From assembly GCA_037951165.1 (NCBI GenBank), contig JBBDHG010000053.1:368501-432500 (forward strand): DNA of 64,000 bases, in the 5' to 3' direction. The notes beneath the pieces were generated by a model. It saw only the letters and a program-made list of their open reading frames with translations, did no database searches and had not been told where the DNA came from. The position numbers and the translations under genes were made by a program. This document shows positions 35,855-49,369 of this stretch, one piece after another. Each line of letters opens with the position of its first letter. Within the stretch, counting starts at the first letter, position 1. Source of the stretch: Lophius americanus (Eukaryota > Chordata > Actinopteri > Lophiiformes > Lophiidae).

Positions 35855-38800
35855 TTGTAAAATAAAGAAAGAACAAAAAGTTCTCTGAAGTTAGTAACAT
35901 AGAAAATATATGAAACATAAATAGAAGATAAAAAAAACCTTCTCCAGTGCAAAATAAGAACTATTGGAGTAAAATTTACGTTATAGATCTTCTCAAGGAG
36001 AGATCAGTTTTTACACTAATACCTGTAACCGTAGCAACCGACCATCACCGATCAGCCCTTCTAGAAACCGTGATTTTATATTCGTTTTTCACGAAACAAA
36101 AAAAAGAGACGGTGTCATCTTGTCGAAACAGATCCTCATCAGGCATCAGGTCATGCTGATTATCTGATGACGGTTGACATATGAAGTTGTCTGATTTGGA
36201 AGAACAGCAGCTCTGACCTTTATCTGCCCTGAAGACATCAGAGGTTCTTGGCAGTGAAGTGCAGAATTCATCACCTCCGATGTAATAATATTTCATTAAA
36301 ACACGATAAAAGCGACGCCAATCTCTCCAGTGAGGTCAATATTACTGATTACTTCTTCGAAATGAATGAATCAGCGTTTCTGTCTCCGCCACCGTTTAAA
36401 AACGGATGGAGCCTCAGCTTTGAGAGGATGTCATCACCCAACCTTCATGGAGTGTTTCCACCTTTATCCACCAACAATCTCCAATTAATGGCTCGACAGC
36501 GGCGCCCAGATCACTGCCCCTCTAGAATCCTTTCCCTACTGGCTGATTTAAGATCAAGTCCATTCCCCTGATGAAGAAGATGGTACAGCCCGTTAGGATT
36601 CCCCCTGTCATGCTTATAAGATGCCGGTTTTAATCCCTTTTAGACCTCATTGAACTCAATGCTGCCTGCAGAGAGCTTAGATTTATTTCTCTCCTTCACT
36701 GGCTTAGATAGCAGGGGCGGCACCGGAGGAGGTCCGCATGTGCTCCTTTGCAGACACTGGGTGGACGGACCACCAAGACTGGGGCCAAGACTCCATCTCA
36801 CTGGACTAGTGTGCTGTGATGGGTCCTGAGTCCTCCTGCAGTCTTGTAAAATTTGAATACACTACCATTTAACCTCATCTGCCTCCCCAGACCTGTTTGC
36901 GTGTCTGCGCCTGTGTCTTCATCCGGACCCTTCCCACGTTTCATAACACCGGGGGGGTTTTAATATGAAGTTCCACTGTTGATTGTATCGTTAAATCCTA
37001 TTTCCCTCATTAATATGCACATTTATGAACACAGAAGGATGCTTGAGATGTAATTAGAGCGCCGCTCTGTCTGGGGAATTTGTCGAGAGAGGAAACAATC
37101 TATACAGGCAATGCATCAAACAGCATGAAAGCGTTTCACAGAGTGAAGCCAAGGAAGTCCGTACGTTGTAACAACAATGGCAGCATGTTGGCGTGAGCTC
37201 AGCTTCCTCACCGGCAGCTTCCCACAAACCCAGATTTCCTGTGGGAATAATTGCCAGAAGAGGAAACTGCAGCCGTGAGTCAAACAACTCTTAGTACGTC
37301 TATGGAGCTTCAGCGGTCAAACAGGGATAGAGTCGTGTGCTAATGAGGAAAAGAGCTCAAGCCCAAATCTAGAGGTGCACCAATCGATGGGCGCCGGGAA
37401 GCCTACTTTGACGAAATCAGCCGGTTAGCAGAGCGGCTAACGTTAGCAGAGCAGCTAAAGCTAGTGATAGCACAGAGCCATCCACAATCCCTGAACAAAG
37501 CCAACATATAACATCTAACGGACTGAAGGAGGTCTACGGTTGGTTTGAGGCATGGTTTACATTCATGTCAGCAGATCAGAATACATACACAATGCCAACC
37601 AGACATTTACTACAATCCTTCAGAATAAGAGACCTTAAAATACGTTACTTATTATGATTCTGAACTTTAATGGAAAAAGACGGTATCGGCCAGAACCGGC
37701 ATCGGCATCAGTGCATCTCTAACCAAAACCCATCTTTAATCCTACTTATTCCAGTCCAGCTCCGGACATGATCCCTGCCAAACCAGGAATCCCAGGGTGG
37801 GAGAAGACAATCAGAAGAACTGAATGGAGATGTAATCCGTGGTGGATGCAGCTCGCTCGCCGCAGGAGCCTCGCTCCCGTCACACCTGCATCTCTGAGCT
37901 ACCTGACAAGACAACGAAACCGTCAATCTGTGAAAGCATTCCTCTGCCCCGTTATTCAACGGCTTCATCACACGTCAGGCAATCAATGCGGCGACGGCAG
38001 GAGAGCACTCATCCAGGGCAGGAGAGCACTCTGCACATATTTTGAGAATTCATTCTTGGTATAATAGTTTTGCTGAGCAGGCAACGTTTTTTTTTTTTAA
38101 TTACATTCACATTAAATATAATTCCGGGCTTTCAGGATAAGAATGCACTAATTAATATTGTTGTTCTGATTGGCAACATTCACTATTTTATTAAATGGAT
38201 TAATTGGCAGCTCGTCAGGATAGAGCTGAGGAGGGTCGTTGTTTTCAAGTTAAATTCCTGCATTCACCTCAATTCTCTTATATCATCCATTTTCTTTAAT
38301 CGGTTATTTTCTTGAGTCTGAAAACCCGGAACTCTTTGATCGTTCATCTACCTCACAATAACTACACATCCAGCCATTACACACCTGCACTCAACCATTT
38401 CGATGAAGAGGAAAAACGGCTACTTCAGTCGGCTGTTCGGTTCTGTTCATAAAGCACGCTTGGGTCCTGAGCTAATCCGTCTCTAGTCTCAGGAAGAACT
38501 GACTAACAATCGTGTTTACGACCAAAAAGAGGCTTAAAAGCTCAAAGGAGCTGCAGAGAGTTTTTTAATTCAATGTTGGTTTATAACAATAATGACTTTG
38601 CCATTAGTTTTAGTATCCACTTCATCCATAGGAAGAAAACAAATACAGGGGAGTTAAAAAGGAGGAATGATAATAACTTGGCACACTCTCCATGCTGGGA
38701 GTGAATAAATCTACGGCGTCGAGACTATTTACGGATAAATGTCCCGATTTTATTCGCTTTGGCTCGCGTCCCGCCTTGACTTTGCGTTTTGTCATTTACA

Positions 38801-39375
38801 GGTTTTAAAGCCCATCAGACTTGTTCCATTAAAAGCCATTAAGGAGAGTATTTTACTACAGGCTGTATAATATGAGTGTGTGTTCGTCCAGATCGGCCCG
38901 GTACTGTTATCAGAGCCAGGCCGCGGTACGGGTGGTACTGACACCACGGGTCCATATGAGATGTATCCAATGAGCTGGCCTGTTCCGCCCGGTGACACGA
39001 GTTTAGATAATTTATGAGGGCTCCGCCATCGGCTCAATAATTCATAGAGACCCTCGCTCTGCCACTGGCTGAGTCACGGACGAGCCTTTTACTGAGACGG
39101 AGGGCGAGCGAGGCGCGGCGAGGGAGAGACATCTCAGTGGTTACAAACTCAGTGACAACTTGCCACGCCATTATTTTCTTTCGAGGCGTGTTAAATTTAG
39201 CACAACTGCCATGACTCAGGGGAGGAGCAGCACAAGGAGATAAAGGAGGAGGAGGAGGAGGAGGAGTGAGCCAGCGTTTAGTGCAGAGTGAGAAAAATAA
39301 TAAAGAACGTGTTCCTGAAAATGGCAAACACAGCAGGAGGTAAAAACAAGACAGGCTTCAGGAATGTCCGTCTTC
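35855..39375. other. Intergenic stretch
   Basis: No gene was recognised. 38090-38310 is unique-looking with several attaat/taattg cores. 39050-39220 has CpGs plus AP-1/MAF-like ctgagtca and atgactcag. Both could be regulatory elements. A short (GGA)n lies at 39245-39266. Confidence 0.35.
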
Positions 39376-39382
39376 TATATTA

Positions 39383-39383
<1 letters not shown>

Positions 39384-39416
<33 letters not shown>
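39384..39416. repeat. (CA)n microsatellite
   Basis: About 16 CA units. A (GT)n follows at 40196-40217. Confidence 0.95.
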
Positions 39417-39418
<2 letters not shown>

Positions 39419-39711
39419 TTACTGTCAGTTAGTACTGTTAGAGAACAATACACGGTTTTTGGCGAGGTGGGATCGTTACATTTTGCAGGGGGAGGAACGC
39501 GGTGACAACGCACGTCTTAAAGAATTTTTTTTTTCCCCCCAGTGTTCTTGTCTGGCGCCGGATTGCTCGGCAACCACAGGGGCATTATTGTGGTGCAACG
39601 GTCCATCCCTTTAATGGGTGAAGATCAATAGATTGACGAGTGACGGGGTGGAGGTTGAAGGTTGATGGAGGACACATTGCACAAAGGCACACAGTGACAC
39701 TCATACAGGGA

Positions 39712-40017
39712 AGCCTTGGGCGCCCATGACCCTGTTGCCTGTTCACCAGTTGACCCTCTTTAGACCACTTTGGTGGGCACTAACCACTGCGGACCCGGAT
39801 CTCTGATGCTCTGATCCAGTCCTCCAGCCACGTCAGAATAACATTGATTATCTCCTACAATGGCACCTGTCAGTGGGCGGGATATACTAGGCTGCAGGTG
39901 AATATTATATCCTTTTAATGAGCTCCAATGAGGAATTACAGGGAAGTTATAGTGGCAAAAAAAGAAACTTACACAATATTAGCAGGTAGTTATAATCTTT
40001 TGGCCAATCAGTGTAGC
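39712..40017 (-). mobile_element. Rearranged Tc1-like copy
   Basis: It starts in the minus orientation (ccttgggcgcccatgaccct, ggtgggcactaaccactgcg, ctctgatgctctgatccagt) and then switches to the opposite orientation (acattgattatctcctacaa, gtcagtgggcgggatatact). It ends in a decayed terminus gccaatcagtgtag. This is an internal inversion or a fusion of two copies. Confidence 0.75.
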
Positions 40018-40574
40018 TTTCCATTACATTTTATTAAGGTGTTAGTTTTTCCCTTAGGGGAAACTGCAATCACTTTGCTGATGATTCATTTTCCAATCTA
40101 ATAAGACTTTAATTTCCTTAATAACACTCCCACCTCCACTCTTTTCTATTCCGGCTCAGAGAAAACATGCAAACCCAAGCCTGCACAGAGATGCTGTGTG
40201 TGTGTGTGTGTGTGTGGCCAGCTCTTCTAGGTGTCAGACCTACTCGGTTCTGACAGTAGATTAGCCGTGTGATCACTTAGATGGTTGGACAGAGCTGAAA
40301 CACAGGCGGCGAGGGAAGTGACCCATATTCCACCGCAAAAAACTGCTGCTTCATTCCCTCACCGGGAGAATGAGCGTTCACAGCCCACATCCACCCGCAA
40401 ACACAGGATGTACAGGCTCCACTAGCATGCATATTCTATTAATGGCTATTTGTGCTTTTAATTAATCCGATCCCATTAATTAAGTTTAAAAAAATGTTAG
40501 ATATAAGGAAATCAAATTGTCCGATACATTATCCAAAATAAAGCTTTCCTGGCCAAACGTTAAAGACGTTTGGA

Positions 40575-40925
40575 CTGAACTGGACCGATGGTTAGGAAGT
40601 TATGTTCGAGAAACAATGTTTTTTGTAAGAGAAGAAAAAATGCCCCCACTAGTGAGCAAAATATGAAACAAACGAGATCCATCTCCTCAAGGCGATTCAA
40701 ATGCACCAATTTTAGACTAAACTGACCATCGGTTGAGAAATTATGACCCGAAAGCTCCCCCTAGTGTCCGAATTATACAACCAACCTCTCCCCAAATCAG
40801 TCCTGTTCTTCCTCACACTAAGGCCTATGAGGGTATTACATGAAGACGATCCATGAAATTATTTTCTGAGTTATCGTGCCGGCGCCGATGATGATTCCAT
40901 AATGTCCCCGACATTTTCGGGGAAA
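40575..40925. repeat. Family B repeat copy
   Basis: Landmarks are cactagtgagcaaaatatga, aaggcgattcaaatgcacca and aagctccccctagtgtccga. It extends further than the 14.4-kb copy, through cctgttcttcctcacactaa. Confidence 0.65.
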
Positions 40926-41353
40926 TAATTGAACTGCAAAGACATCAAACTATTACCATTAACCATCACTGGGCTAAATTTTCTGCTCATCATCACATGA
41001 ATTGGCTGAAAGGGAACTCAATGGAGCACTAACTTCACTTCCAGCAGCTGAAAAAAACATCAAAGTCACAATGTTCCAATTCTCCAAAGCCAATTTTCCA
41101 CCCGGAGCAATTTTCATACAAAGTCCATGCAGAGCCAGAGGGTGAAGAAGAGTAGCCACAAATCTGCACAGGGCAAATCTGTGACAGGGGGAGGAATTTT
41201 CTGGAACTACAGGGACGTTAATCTGTCACCCCTTCGTCTCTGGGTTCCACCATTAACCCCTTTAATGGTGGACTTTTTTTAGAAAATAGTTGGAATAGGG
41301 TTCAATCTCATTTTAATTTAAACGCTGATCCTTGGCTGAGCTATGAGCTTAAA

Positions 41354-41402
41354 TTATTGTTGTTTTTTTAGCCCTGCTGATGGGCTAAAAAAACAACAAT
41401 AA
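41354..41402. repeat. Perfect 21-bp inverted repeat, 7-nt loop
   Basis: The left arm at 41354-41374 ends in ttttagccc and the right arm at 41382-41402 begins gggctaaaa. All 21 positions pair, around the loop tgctgat. Confidence 0.92.
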
Positions 41403-42144
41403 AAATGATGTGCAAACACAACACCGAGACGATGAGACATTTCCAGTGCTGGAATTGGTCTTCTGATCCGGTCCGATATGTCGTGGTGACCCGCTCCGTT
41501 CAGCGACGGTGAAATATGCTGATAGGGATTTGTGTGTATTATTCATTGGAGCAGGCAGCACAAAAAGGAAGTAGATGGAAAACGGGGCCACATGTTACCG
41601 CCATGACCCATTAACCCGATTCATTCTTTCATTTTCCATCGGTTCTGTTTAGGTCTGACAGGAACTCCATTAAACGGACACTTAGATGTCAGATGCTACA
41701 TAAGGAACATTCTGTGACCCACAATCTCAGGCGTGTTTGTGAATGAAGGTGCGATAGTACAGTACCAGTGTGACGCTCCCTCATTGGCTGATTTAAAACA
41801 ACATTTGTGGAATGGAGCCGGCCGACGTAATCACCCCCCCTGCAGCTGCATCGCACACTTAATCATTCCAACCCTCCTGATGGGAAGCCTTGAAATCCAT
41901 TTTCCCTATCCATCTATCCGTCTGTGCGGCGTGCCATACATCCCCTCTCTGAGTTGCACAGCATTTACATTTCCGTCCGATCAGCCCGGCTCGCTCGCCC
42001 TCTTCCAGATGATTCAACAGATCTGGTTGTGCTGCAGGGTAATGCTTCAGTGGCTAATGTCAGTTTCCACCACATATATTCACTAAACTGGATCAGGATA
42101 TATCACCAGTTGACCAAACTACAAAAAAAACACTCAGAGAGCGC

Positions 42145-42640
42145 AAACCTCCACCAAGGCTCAACAGTAGCCAAGGTTTAGGAAAACTATATGCCGATTC
42201 CTCCATTAATGTAATTTGAGTTATTGCTCAAGCCTGTAAAATCCAACAAACTCTCTTGAGTATCCCTCAAATACTCTGTAGCCGGACGTCTCCTGCACCT
42301 TTCACTTCAGCGTCTCTGTTCAGCCCACTGTGTCCCCAGATCCACCTCCAAGTGAACATCATAGGAACCAAAGGAACTGTTGAAACTGAGTCCCGGGCTC
42401 CACTCCCAAAGATAGATCAAAGGAATCAAAGGACCAAAGGCAGCATTGGGCACATTATGATGTCACTACTCCAAACGGATCAACATTTTATTTTAAGTGC
42501 TATAGGAAGTGCTTTGGGTAAAATTTTATGCAAATTCGTAACGTAGTTTTTCCATAATCCTGCTCACAGACAGACAGACAAACAAACAGACAGAGTCACA
42601 GGAGGGAAAACTTTACCTCCGTTGGTGGAGTTAATGATAG
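42145..42640 (-). repeat. Dispersed repeat family A, long copy
   Basis: Minus-oriented relative to the copies at 52.75 and 62.5 kb. Landmarks are cgtctctgttcagcccactg, gatgtcactactccaa, taatcctgctcacagacaga, and a cctccgttggtgga end. The (caga/caaa)n segment and the cctcc..ggagg ends match a widespread fish non-autonomous repeat as I remember it. Confidence 0.65.
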
Positions 42641-43375
42641 AGTTTCTTTACTAAGTCGGACAGCTGTTGAATAATCAAACAGGAAATTGGGAAGTAGAAA
42701 CATGACTGGGCTTCAGTCGCCTGTGTAATGGATGCTTCTCTTAATATTCAGCGTTAATCCATCACCTCAGCAGACTCTTTAAACACCGTTTCTGCAGATG
42801 GACCCTCTGACAGCAAACCAGAAGATCACCTTTAATCACAAGAGGATGGCTTCACTAAAACACAAAGATCCTTTTTCCCCCCGGAGAAGCAGAAGCTCAC
42901 AGAAGCTGGTAAAGTTCTTTGTCCTGCGTGGAATAAAAAAAACACATCAGCGATCAAAATTCAACCGCGGCAATCTTCACAGCCATAGCAGGAAGCTTGC
43001 GCCTACTTCAGAACGATCAGCATTTACACTTCAATAGAGGCGGCTGGCTGAGGCCCTGTGTCACGGAGGATACTCAGGGAGTGGGCGGGGCTTTGTGAAT
43101 CTCGATGACTCTGTGCCTGAGGAGGACGAAGGCGGCGGGAAACTCCTGTGAACTGATGAAGGTATATTTTTCGGCAGCATTAAGGCGAGGTTCAGGTCTG
43201 TTTTGTACAAAGCTGTGCAGAAGAGCGTAACTTTAGGCGGTGACTGAGCATCAAATAAGACCGGAGGACAGCGGAGACGCCTGGTGAACTCTGAATAACC
43301 GCACAAAGAAAAAGCATGAGGGGGTGAAAAGATGCAGGTGCTACTGCTGCCATAGAAATATGTATCTAACCACAC

Positions 43376-43475
43376 CCACACACATGCAAGAACACAACCA
43401 CAACCACACAAACACAACCACAATCTCACACACAAACACACACACAACCACAATCACACACACAGGAACACACAC
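43376..43475. repeat. (CA)n-rich array with caaccacaa units
   Basis: Imperfect CA and accacaa repeats. Confidence 0.88.
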
Positions 43476-43479
43476 ATAA

Positions 43480-46150
43480 CCTTAATGTCGTCACTGTTTG
43501 GATAGAAAGGCTCCGGAGAAAAAACCCCGCTGAGGAATCTTCATATCTTCAACACAGAAAAAAGGCTCTCGGGCCAAAACCCACTCAGTCAGAAAGCCTT
43601 TTCTTCCCACTAATGGACGATTACCTCTCAGTAAATGATTCTTGCCACCATAAGAGAATTTTTTTTTAAAACAGTGACACCATTGAGATTTTTTTTTTTA
43701 ACCTAGAATCTGTTTTTTTCTTTTTCCTTGAATATTCAGAACTGATCTGTAGACGATGACCAACAGCAGGAAATGTCATTTGGACCAGATCAACATCAAA
43801 TTTGATCAAATGGTGATGCAGGCATCCATTCCGCTCTGAGAGAGTAGAGTAATGGAGTATTTTCACAGGGTGGATTTAGTCCTTTTACTCGAGTAAAGGA
43901 CCTGAATACTTCGTTCACCACTAGATGTAGAGGACGGAAATGTTCCCAAGGATTCATTAATGCTCTAAAATAGACCAAATAATATATAAGATTTGGAAAA
44001 AAAACGTTCACATCCTCGCCCTTAAACCACACCTGATGAAAAAAACCTTTTGAGGGAGTCTGCTGACTTCATCTCCAGCAGAGCAGAAGTTTCTCCTCTT
44101 CTGTAGGGGGCAAAAAAGAAACCCAAAAAATGCAATCAGAGTAAGTTTTGAGCAGAGGAGCACCAGAGCATGTGGCGTGGAGAGAGAGGAGGTGGGGAAA
44201 TGAGACGGAGGTTAGAAACGGTTGTGAACGATGGAGAGAGGATAAACGAGGGCTGGATATGGATGGAGGAAAAAGGCCCAGCTGGAGTTCTGTCAGCGCT
44301 TTACTCATGGTTACACCGGATGATCGGTGGAGGGGTCTCGCATCGATGGGGCTTTTTGCCCTGCCACACGCAATCAGTGGTGGGTTTTTTTTTTTAAAAT
44401 AAGCCTGTCCTTGCTGGAAGCTGCTACGGTTGTTGAGCTAACTTCAAATGGACCTCCTCCATCCTGTGTCAGATCCATCCAGCAGGAACTGGACTTACAG
44501 TCCCTTTACATTTCTTGAGAGAATATGGAATTTTATATATTTATAAGAAGTTTGCTTACTGATATCACAGCGATGAATGATATGCCTCTCTGAGGTGATG
44601 GAATCCTATCAGAACATTTTTCTCGCTTATCAGGGGGGAAGCTGAAGGAATAATTCAAAATTCAAATTATTGAAAAAAAGGATAAGAACCACTGGTCCAG
44701 AACAACCGAGCCGCACACGGGCCTGACACCTCATGAATACTTCTTATAAATAATCAGCATCTCAGACTTTATTCAAAATAATTGATATCAGAATTATCCT
44801 TTAGGGCTTAATCTTCCAGCCTAATGGTTCCAACAAAAGGGAACAAAGTCGCCTTGTGAAGGAAACCGAGACTGAGAAACTCCTGGTTATTATCTGTATT
44901 CTCCAGTGGAGATGGAGACTGATGCAAAGTCCACGTCCTCCACCGCTGAAGAGAAAGTTGTACTGAATGCGTGTTTATTTGATGGGATCTCTCGGCGGCT
45001 CAGACAGCCTTGTCAGACGGACAGAGCTTGAATGCTAAGTGCCAGGATTAACATTTTATCAGGCGGCCTTCATTCTCTCATGTCTGCCCGTTAAAATAAC
45101 TAAAAGAAAATACTTTCTTTGTCATCCAAGCCTTCATTTTCTCCCCATAGAACCACAGTGAGTGTCTCCGTGTGACCGAAGCTGCTCCACTTCACTGTAA
45201 ACCCCAAAGGCTGAAATTAATTAATTGAAATAAGTAGTGAAAACGTAGTTTAGAATTCTTATTAATATGAAAATGTTGCGTAACAGGACATTTTTGCTTC
45301 CCTTTGTGTTTCATCAAACTCTTAAGTTTTTGAAGGATATTGCAGCTTTACGAAATAATGTTAACGGTTACTTAAAATCATTAATTCAAAGTTAATTAAA
45401 ACAGTTTGGAGGGATTGAAATTGCATGTTTTAATAAATTAATTGGAAAAAGTTTCAAAAGTTTACATAGAATTTCTTCAAATTAATAAAAACATTGAGAA
45501 TGAGGAGTATCTGCCCTTCTGTGCGTTCCTCAGAGTTATACACATGATGTAACGGCGGAAGATGTTCATATTCAAAGGTACTTAAATATATTTAGTTGGC
45601 ATTATGAAGTCAAAATAAACAGCGTTTTCAAATAACCGTCCAAAACCTTTAAAAACAGGTGAACTGCTCCTTTAATTGAAAACTCTCTCTCGGACGAGTG
45701 TTACAGATGTTTAAGGATTTGTATACATGCATCGTAAACGGCTATAATTAACTGTTTCTCTTCCGGCAGGTTCACTTCCCAGTGTCTCCCTGAGGCGGTT
45801 TATTGTAGCCACAGCTGCTCCGGTCTTAATTACCCGGCTGGTAATGAGTCCTCGTCTATAATTGAGGAAGTAGAGACTCCTGATCGCCAGGAAGTCCAGC
45901 CACAATGTCCCTTATTGATCGTGCATCACGGAGGAAGAGACCGGGTGACGGACAGCATCGGTCATGCTGCCTGCGCGTGGCTGGGCGTGAAAGCGTGACT
46001 GATGTTCCCACTGGACACCAGAGGGATGAGTTACGGTTTATCCTCAACAACAAAAGGAGGATCTCAGAGGACAAAGGGTTGACTAAACCGCCAACACAGA
46101 ATCACTCCCAGCATCTTTTTTTTATTTCTTTTTCTGGCTTATCCAGGCCA
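43480..46150. other. Intergenic stretch
   Basis: No gene was recognised. 44990-45090 is unique-looking and moderately GC-rich. The rest is AT-rich with short chance frames. Confidence 0.45.
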
Positions 46151-46154
46151 ATAC

Positions 46155-46265
46155 CGTCGTCCCTGACAGAAAGGCTACATCCCCGATAAAGTCCCCCGTC
46201 CCCTGCGTTGCACAAGCCATCCCCTTGATTGAAATCCTCAGATTAAATGTGAAGTCTTATCCACT
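46155..46265. repeat. Low-copy repeat family C, copy 3
   Basis: cccctgcgttgcacaagcc is followed by cagattaaatgtgaagtctt, parallel to the 35.7-kb copy. Confidence 0.55.
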
Positions 46266-46789
46266 GTATATTTTGGTAAAAAAAAATTTTTTTTAAAAAA
46301 GGCCCAACGAACCTAATAAAATGTTTTACCCTTAAGCAAATTATTCAGATTTATTTATTTATTCAGTTTTACAGTGTAGTCTCCAAAATTCGCCATTCAA
46401 AACCTTAGAATCAGAGTTGGGTCCTTTCCATGGACGTTCAATCATCGTGCTCTTGGATCAAGGTTGCATTCCTCCTCCTGTCACCACTCAGAGCGCCGAG
46501 TGTCTTTTGACTGATGTCAGTCGGAATGTGGCCGATCTTTTTTCTTTCTTTTTTTTCTGACATTCATCTGGACTCTAGTCTGTGGTATTTTAAAAAATGT
46601 TTATGTCCTTGCAAGTAAAATACCTCTAGCATGAGAATGAGAGATTTTCAGATGTCTGAGGTATAACTAATACAAGCCAAGGGGAGGTTTGAAACCCCAT
46701 AAATCACTAAAACCTGTTCTTACTGGTCCTGGTGTTTATGATACGGAGGACCATTATGGTTCAAATGGTTGAAATCATCCATCCATTAC

Positions 46790-46975
46790 AAATATCCACT
46801 AATCCTGCAGAAGGTCAAAGGGACTGAAGCCGGTCCCATCCATCCACACTGGTGTGCACAGACAGATAGCCAGTATATCACAGGATGGACACAGATGACC
46901 TTGGGTTTGAACCCAGAACCATTAACTGCCGCGTCCCGGTCACTCTGCTGTAAATCAATGTCAAATAGGAATCTG
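46790..46975 (-). mobile_element. SINE-type repeat fragment
   Basis: Minus orientation: agtatatcacaggatggaca, then gggtttgaacccagaaccat (B-box region) and a decayed head. Same family as 19.0 kb. Confidence 0.6.
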
Positions 46976-47084
46976 AGCACCAAGATGAGAATAAAAGGTC
47001 TGCTATCTTTTTACAACTGGATTTCAGAATCTTCCTCAGCAGATGACGTTTGAACAATTTTCATATTTCACCTTAATGTGAGGG

Positions 47085-47310
47085 AGAACTGGATGGATGT
47101 TTGGAAAAGTCAGTTGCATAATTCCGCCACTAGGAGGAGCGTTGTCTTCAAAAATCGCAGTTTTATGGCCATAACTTCCTACCAGTCGGTCCGATTCGAA
47201 CAAGATGTGTTGCTAATGAATCGACTGGCTGAGATCTATCTTGTGTATATATTTCAGTTAATAGTTCATATTTTACTCACAAGGGGGAGCTTTTCCACAA
47301 AAAACACTGA
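47085..47310. repeat. Family B repeat copy
   Basis: Landmarks are ccgccactaggaggagcgtt, ggccataacttcctaccagt, aatgaatcgactggctgaga and actcacaagggggagctttt. Confidence 0.65.
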
Positions 47311-47756
47311 TTATCAGACACAACTTCCAAACAACTTGTACTTGTACAACAGAGGGGATCAGGGGCTTTTCGGGGATATACCCTTGCTGCCAAACAGCGT
47401 AGGCTAAGTTATATGACTCTATACTTAAAATCCAAATGCGGTAGAGAAAACTCAATAAGGGAGAAATGAAGAAAAAAAAAAAAGCTGAACGGAAGTCCTT
47501 AAATTCTTCAATGGCCACAATAATGATTCTATGTAATTGAAAGTCAATGGTCTAAAAAAACACCTGACCACAGCCAATAAGTTAATGGAAGCTGATTATA
47601 CTCTGTTCAGCTTAGCTTATCTAGCTCCAAAACAAAACAAAGCCAGCAGCAAGAGTGCACATTAGCATTAGAGGGGCCCCGGGGGCCCTTAGTCCACATA
47701 CATGTTAAACACTTCTGCTGGCTTAGCTGGGTCCAATCTAATATTATTGACTCCTC

Positions 47757-47760
<4 letters not shown>

Positions 47761-47788
<28 letters not shown>
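47761..47788. repeat. (GT)n microsatellite
   Basis: About 14 GT units. Confidence 0.95.
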
Positions 47789-47789
<1 letters not shown>

Positions 47790-47799
47790 TTGTGCAGGT

Positions 47800-49360
47800 A
47801 CCAGGAAGCAGGACCAGCTGACCTTTTATAGCATCACTTCTCATCACAGTGAGTGCAGCGCAACGTCAGCGAGCAACAAAGCAGCGCCCTGCAGACAAAC
47901 ATCTACGATTCTACAGTTCTGGGTCTTCCACTGAGTAGTGCTGCTGACGGTTTCACAGTCAAAAACACCACAACATTTTACAGCTATCATACCATGTATG
48001 CTTGCTTATTAACGGTTTTATTAAAGCGAAGGGGAATGTCACATTCACATGTATCTCTGTTACGCTGGACTCTGTGGTCGGCGCCAGGCACACATACAGA
48101 TTTCAATGATCTTCATTTCTCAAAAAATAAACGTAAGATTAGACACATTTGACTACTTTTGATGTCCTAAAAACCAAAAACAGACAACGTGTTTGTACGA
48201 AATGTCCCACTGAACCTGGCTTCAGCTGGAACTCCAGGGCCGACAAGAATCGACAAACGGTGGTGGTATGAAATTGTTTCTTCATGCATGCATTAAATTC
48301 CCCGAGTGCACCGGTTAAACATCAGACACACAACACGAGCAAAGGCCTTCATCACATTCCTCCACAGCCAAGGAGAAAATGGACCCTGTAAGAAATTAAG
48401 TGCTGATGAGCAAAGCTAATGAATAATGACGGAAACCATATTTGCCAAAAATCATGCAAGCTAAGCAGAATCTTGCGGACGCCTTTCTGGGTCCACTGAT
48501 GACAATTAAAACGGTTCTGTCTTAGTAAAGACGCTGTTTGCACAAAGTATTTATGTGGATATGTCGTTTTTACCGACTCTTCCCTTTTTCTCATTCCTGG
48601 AAGAACAAAGAAACTGCTTCCAGAGCGAATCGCACAATTCTCTTTTACCGTACTCATTCATTAACGTTATCTGATTTTCGTCTGGAAGCCCGCCAGCGCT
48701 CCCATCAGCCTCGGAGGCGTTTTTTCCATTCATGGCTTTGAAGCCTCCATCCCCAAACTGTTGCACCCAGCATTGTCTGAGACGCTTCAGGGATTCCCTG
48801 AGGGAAAACTGGAATAACTATGCAGGATCAATATATATATATTTTTTTTCTTCTTCACTAAATAGCAGCACATAGACAAAACAGGCCTCAAAAACTCACT
48901 CCTCTTCATCGCACTGCCTGCTTTCACACTGATCTTCACCATAGATCATGTCAACCAGCGTTAATCCTGTCAGCTGGGTTTGAAAGCTTCCTTCAGACCT
49001 GACAGCTTGAAGGACCGACTGGACTGCTAACCACAGCTTCCAGGCCCGTTACCAAAGGTGAGGCGGGTTCATCCTGACAGCTGCTTCCTCTCTGTGACTC
49101 AGGTAATTGACCTTAAGTTATTTAGCGAGGGGGGAGTCGGACCGTCGCTCCTGCTACAAGCCATCCATCAGAGATTCATCTCATCAGACGAATGAGTAAT
49201 TATTATGATTCTTTAATAAATCACTGAATCAATTAACAAGTTCATTCTTTTAATTTGTTTATCCCGATTCACGTGGCAGATTAAATAGGTTGACCAAATA
49301 ATCCTTAACCTTACCTTTACCTTAGGTTTGGCAGCTGTTTTAGGAGATTTCAGGTAGATC
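47800..49360. other. Intergenic stretch, nothing recognised
   Basis: Unique-looking DNA without a convincing exon. The longest frame, a 101-codon minus frame at 48352-48657, has no recognisable domain. Confidence 0.5.
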
Positions 49361-49369
49361 ACATGATCT

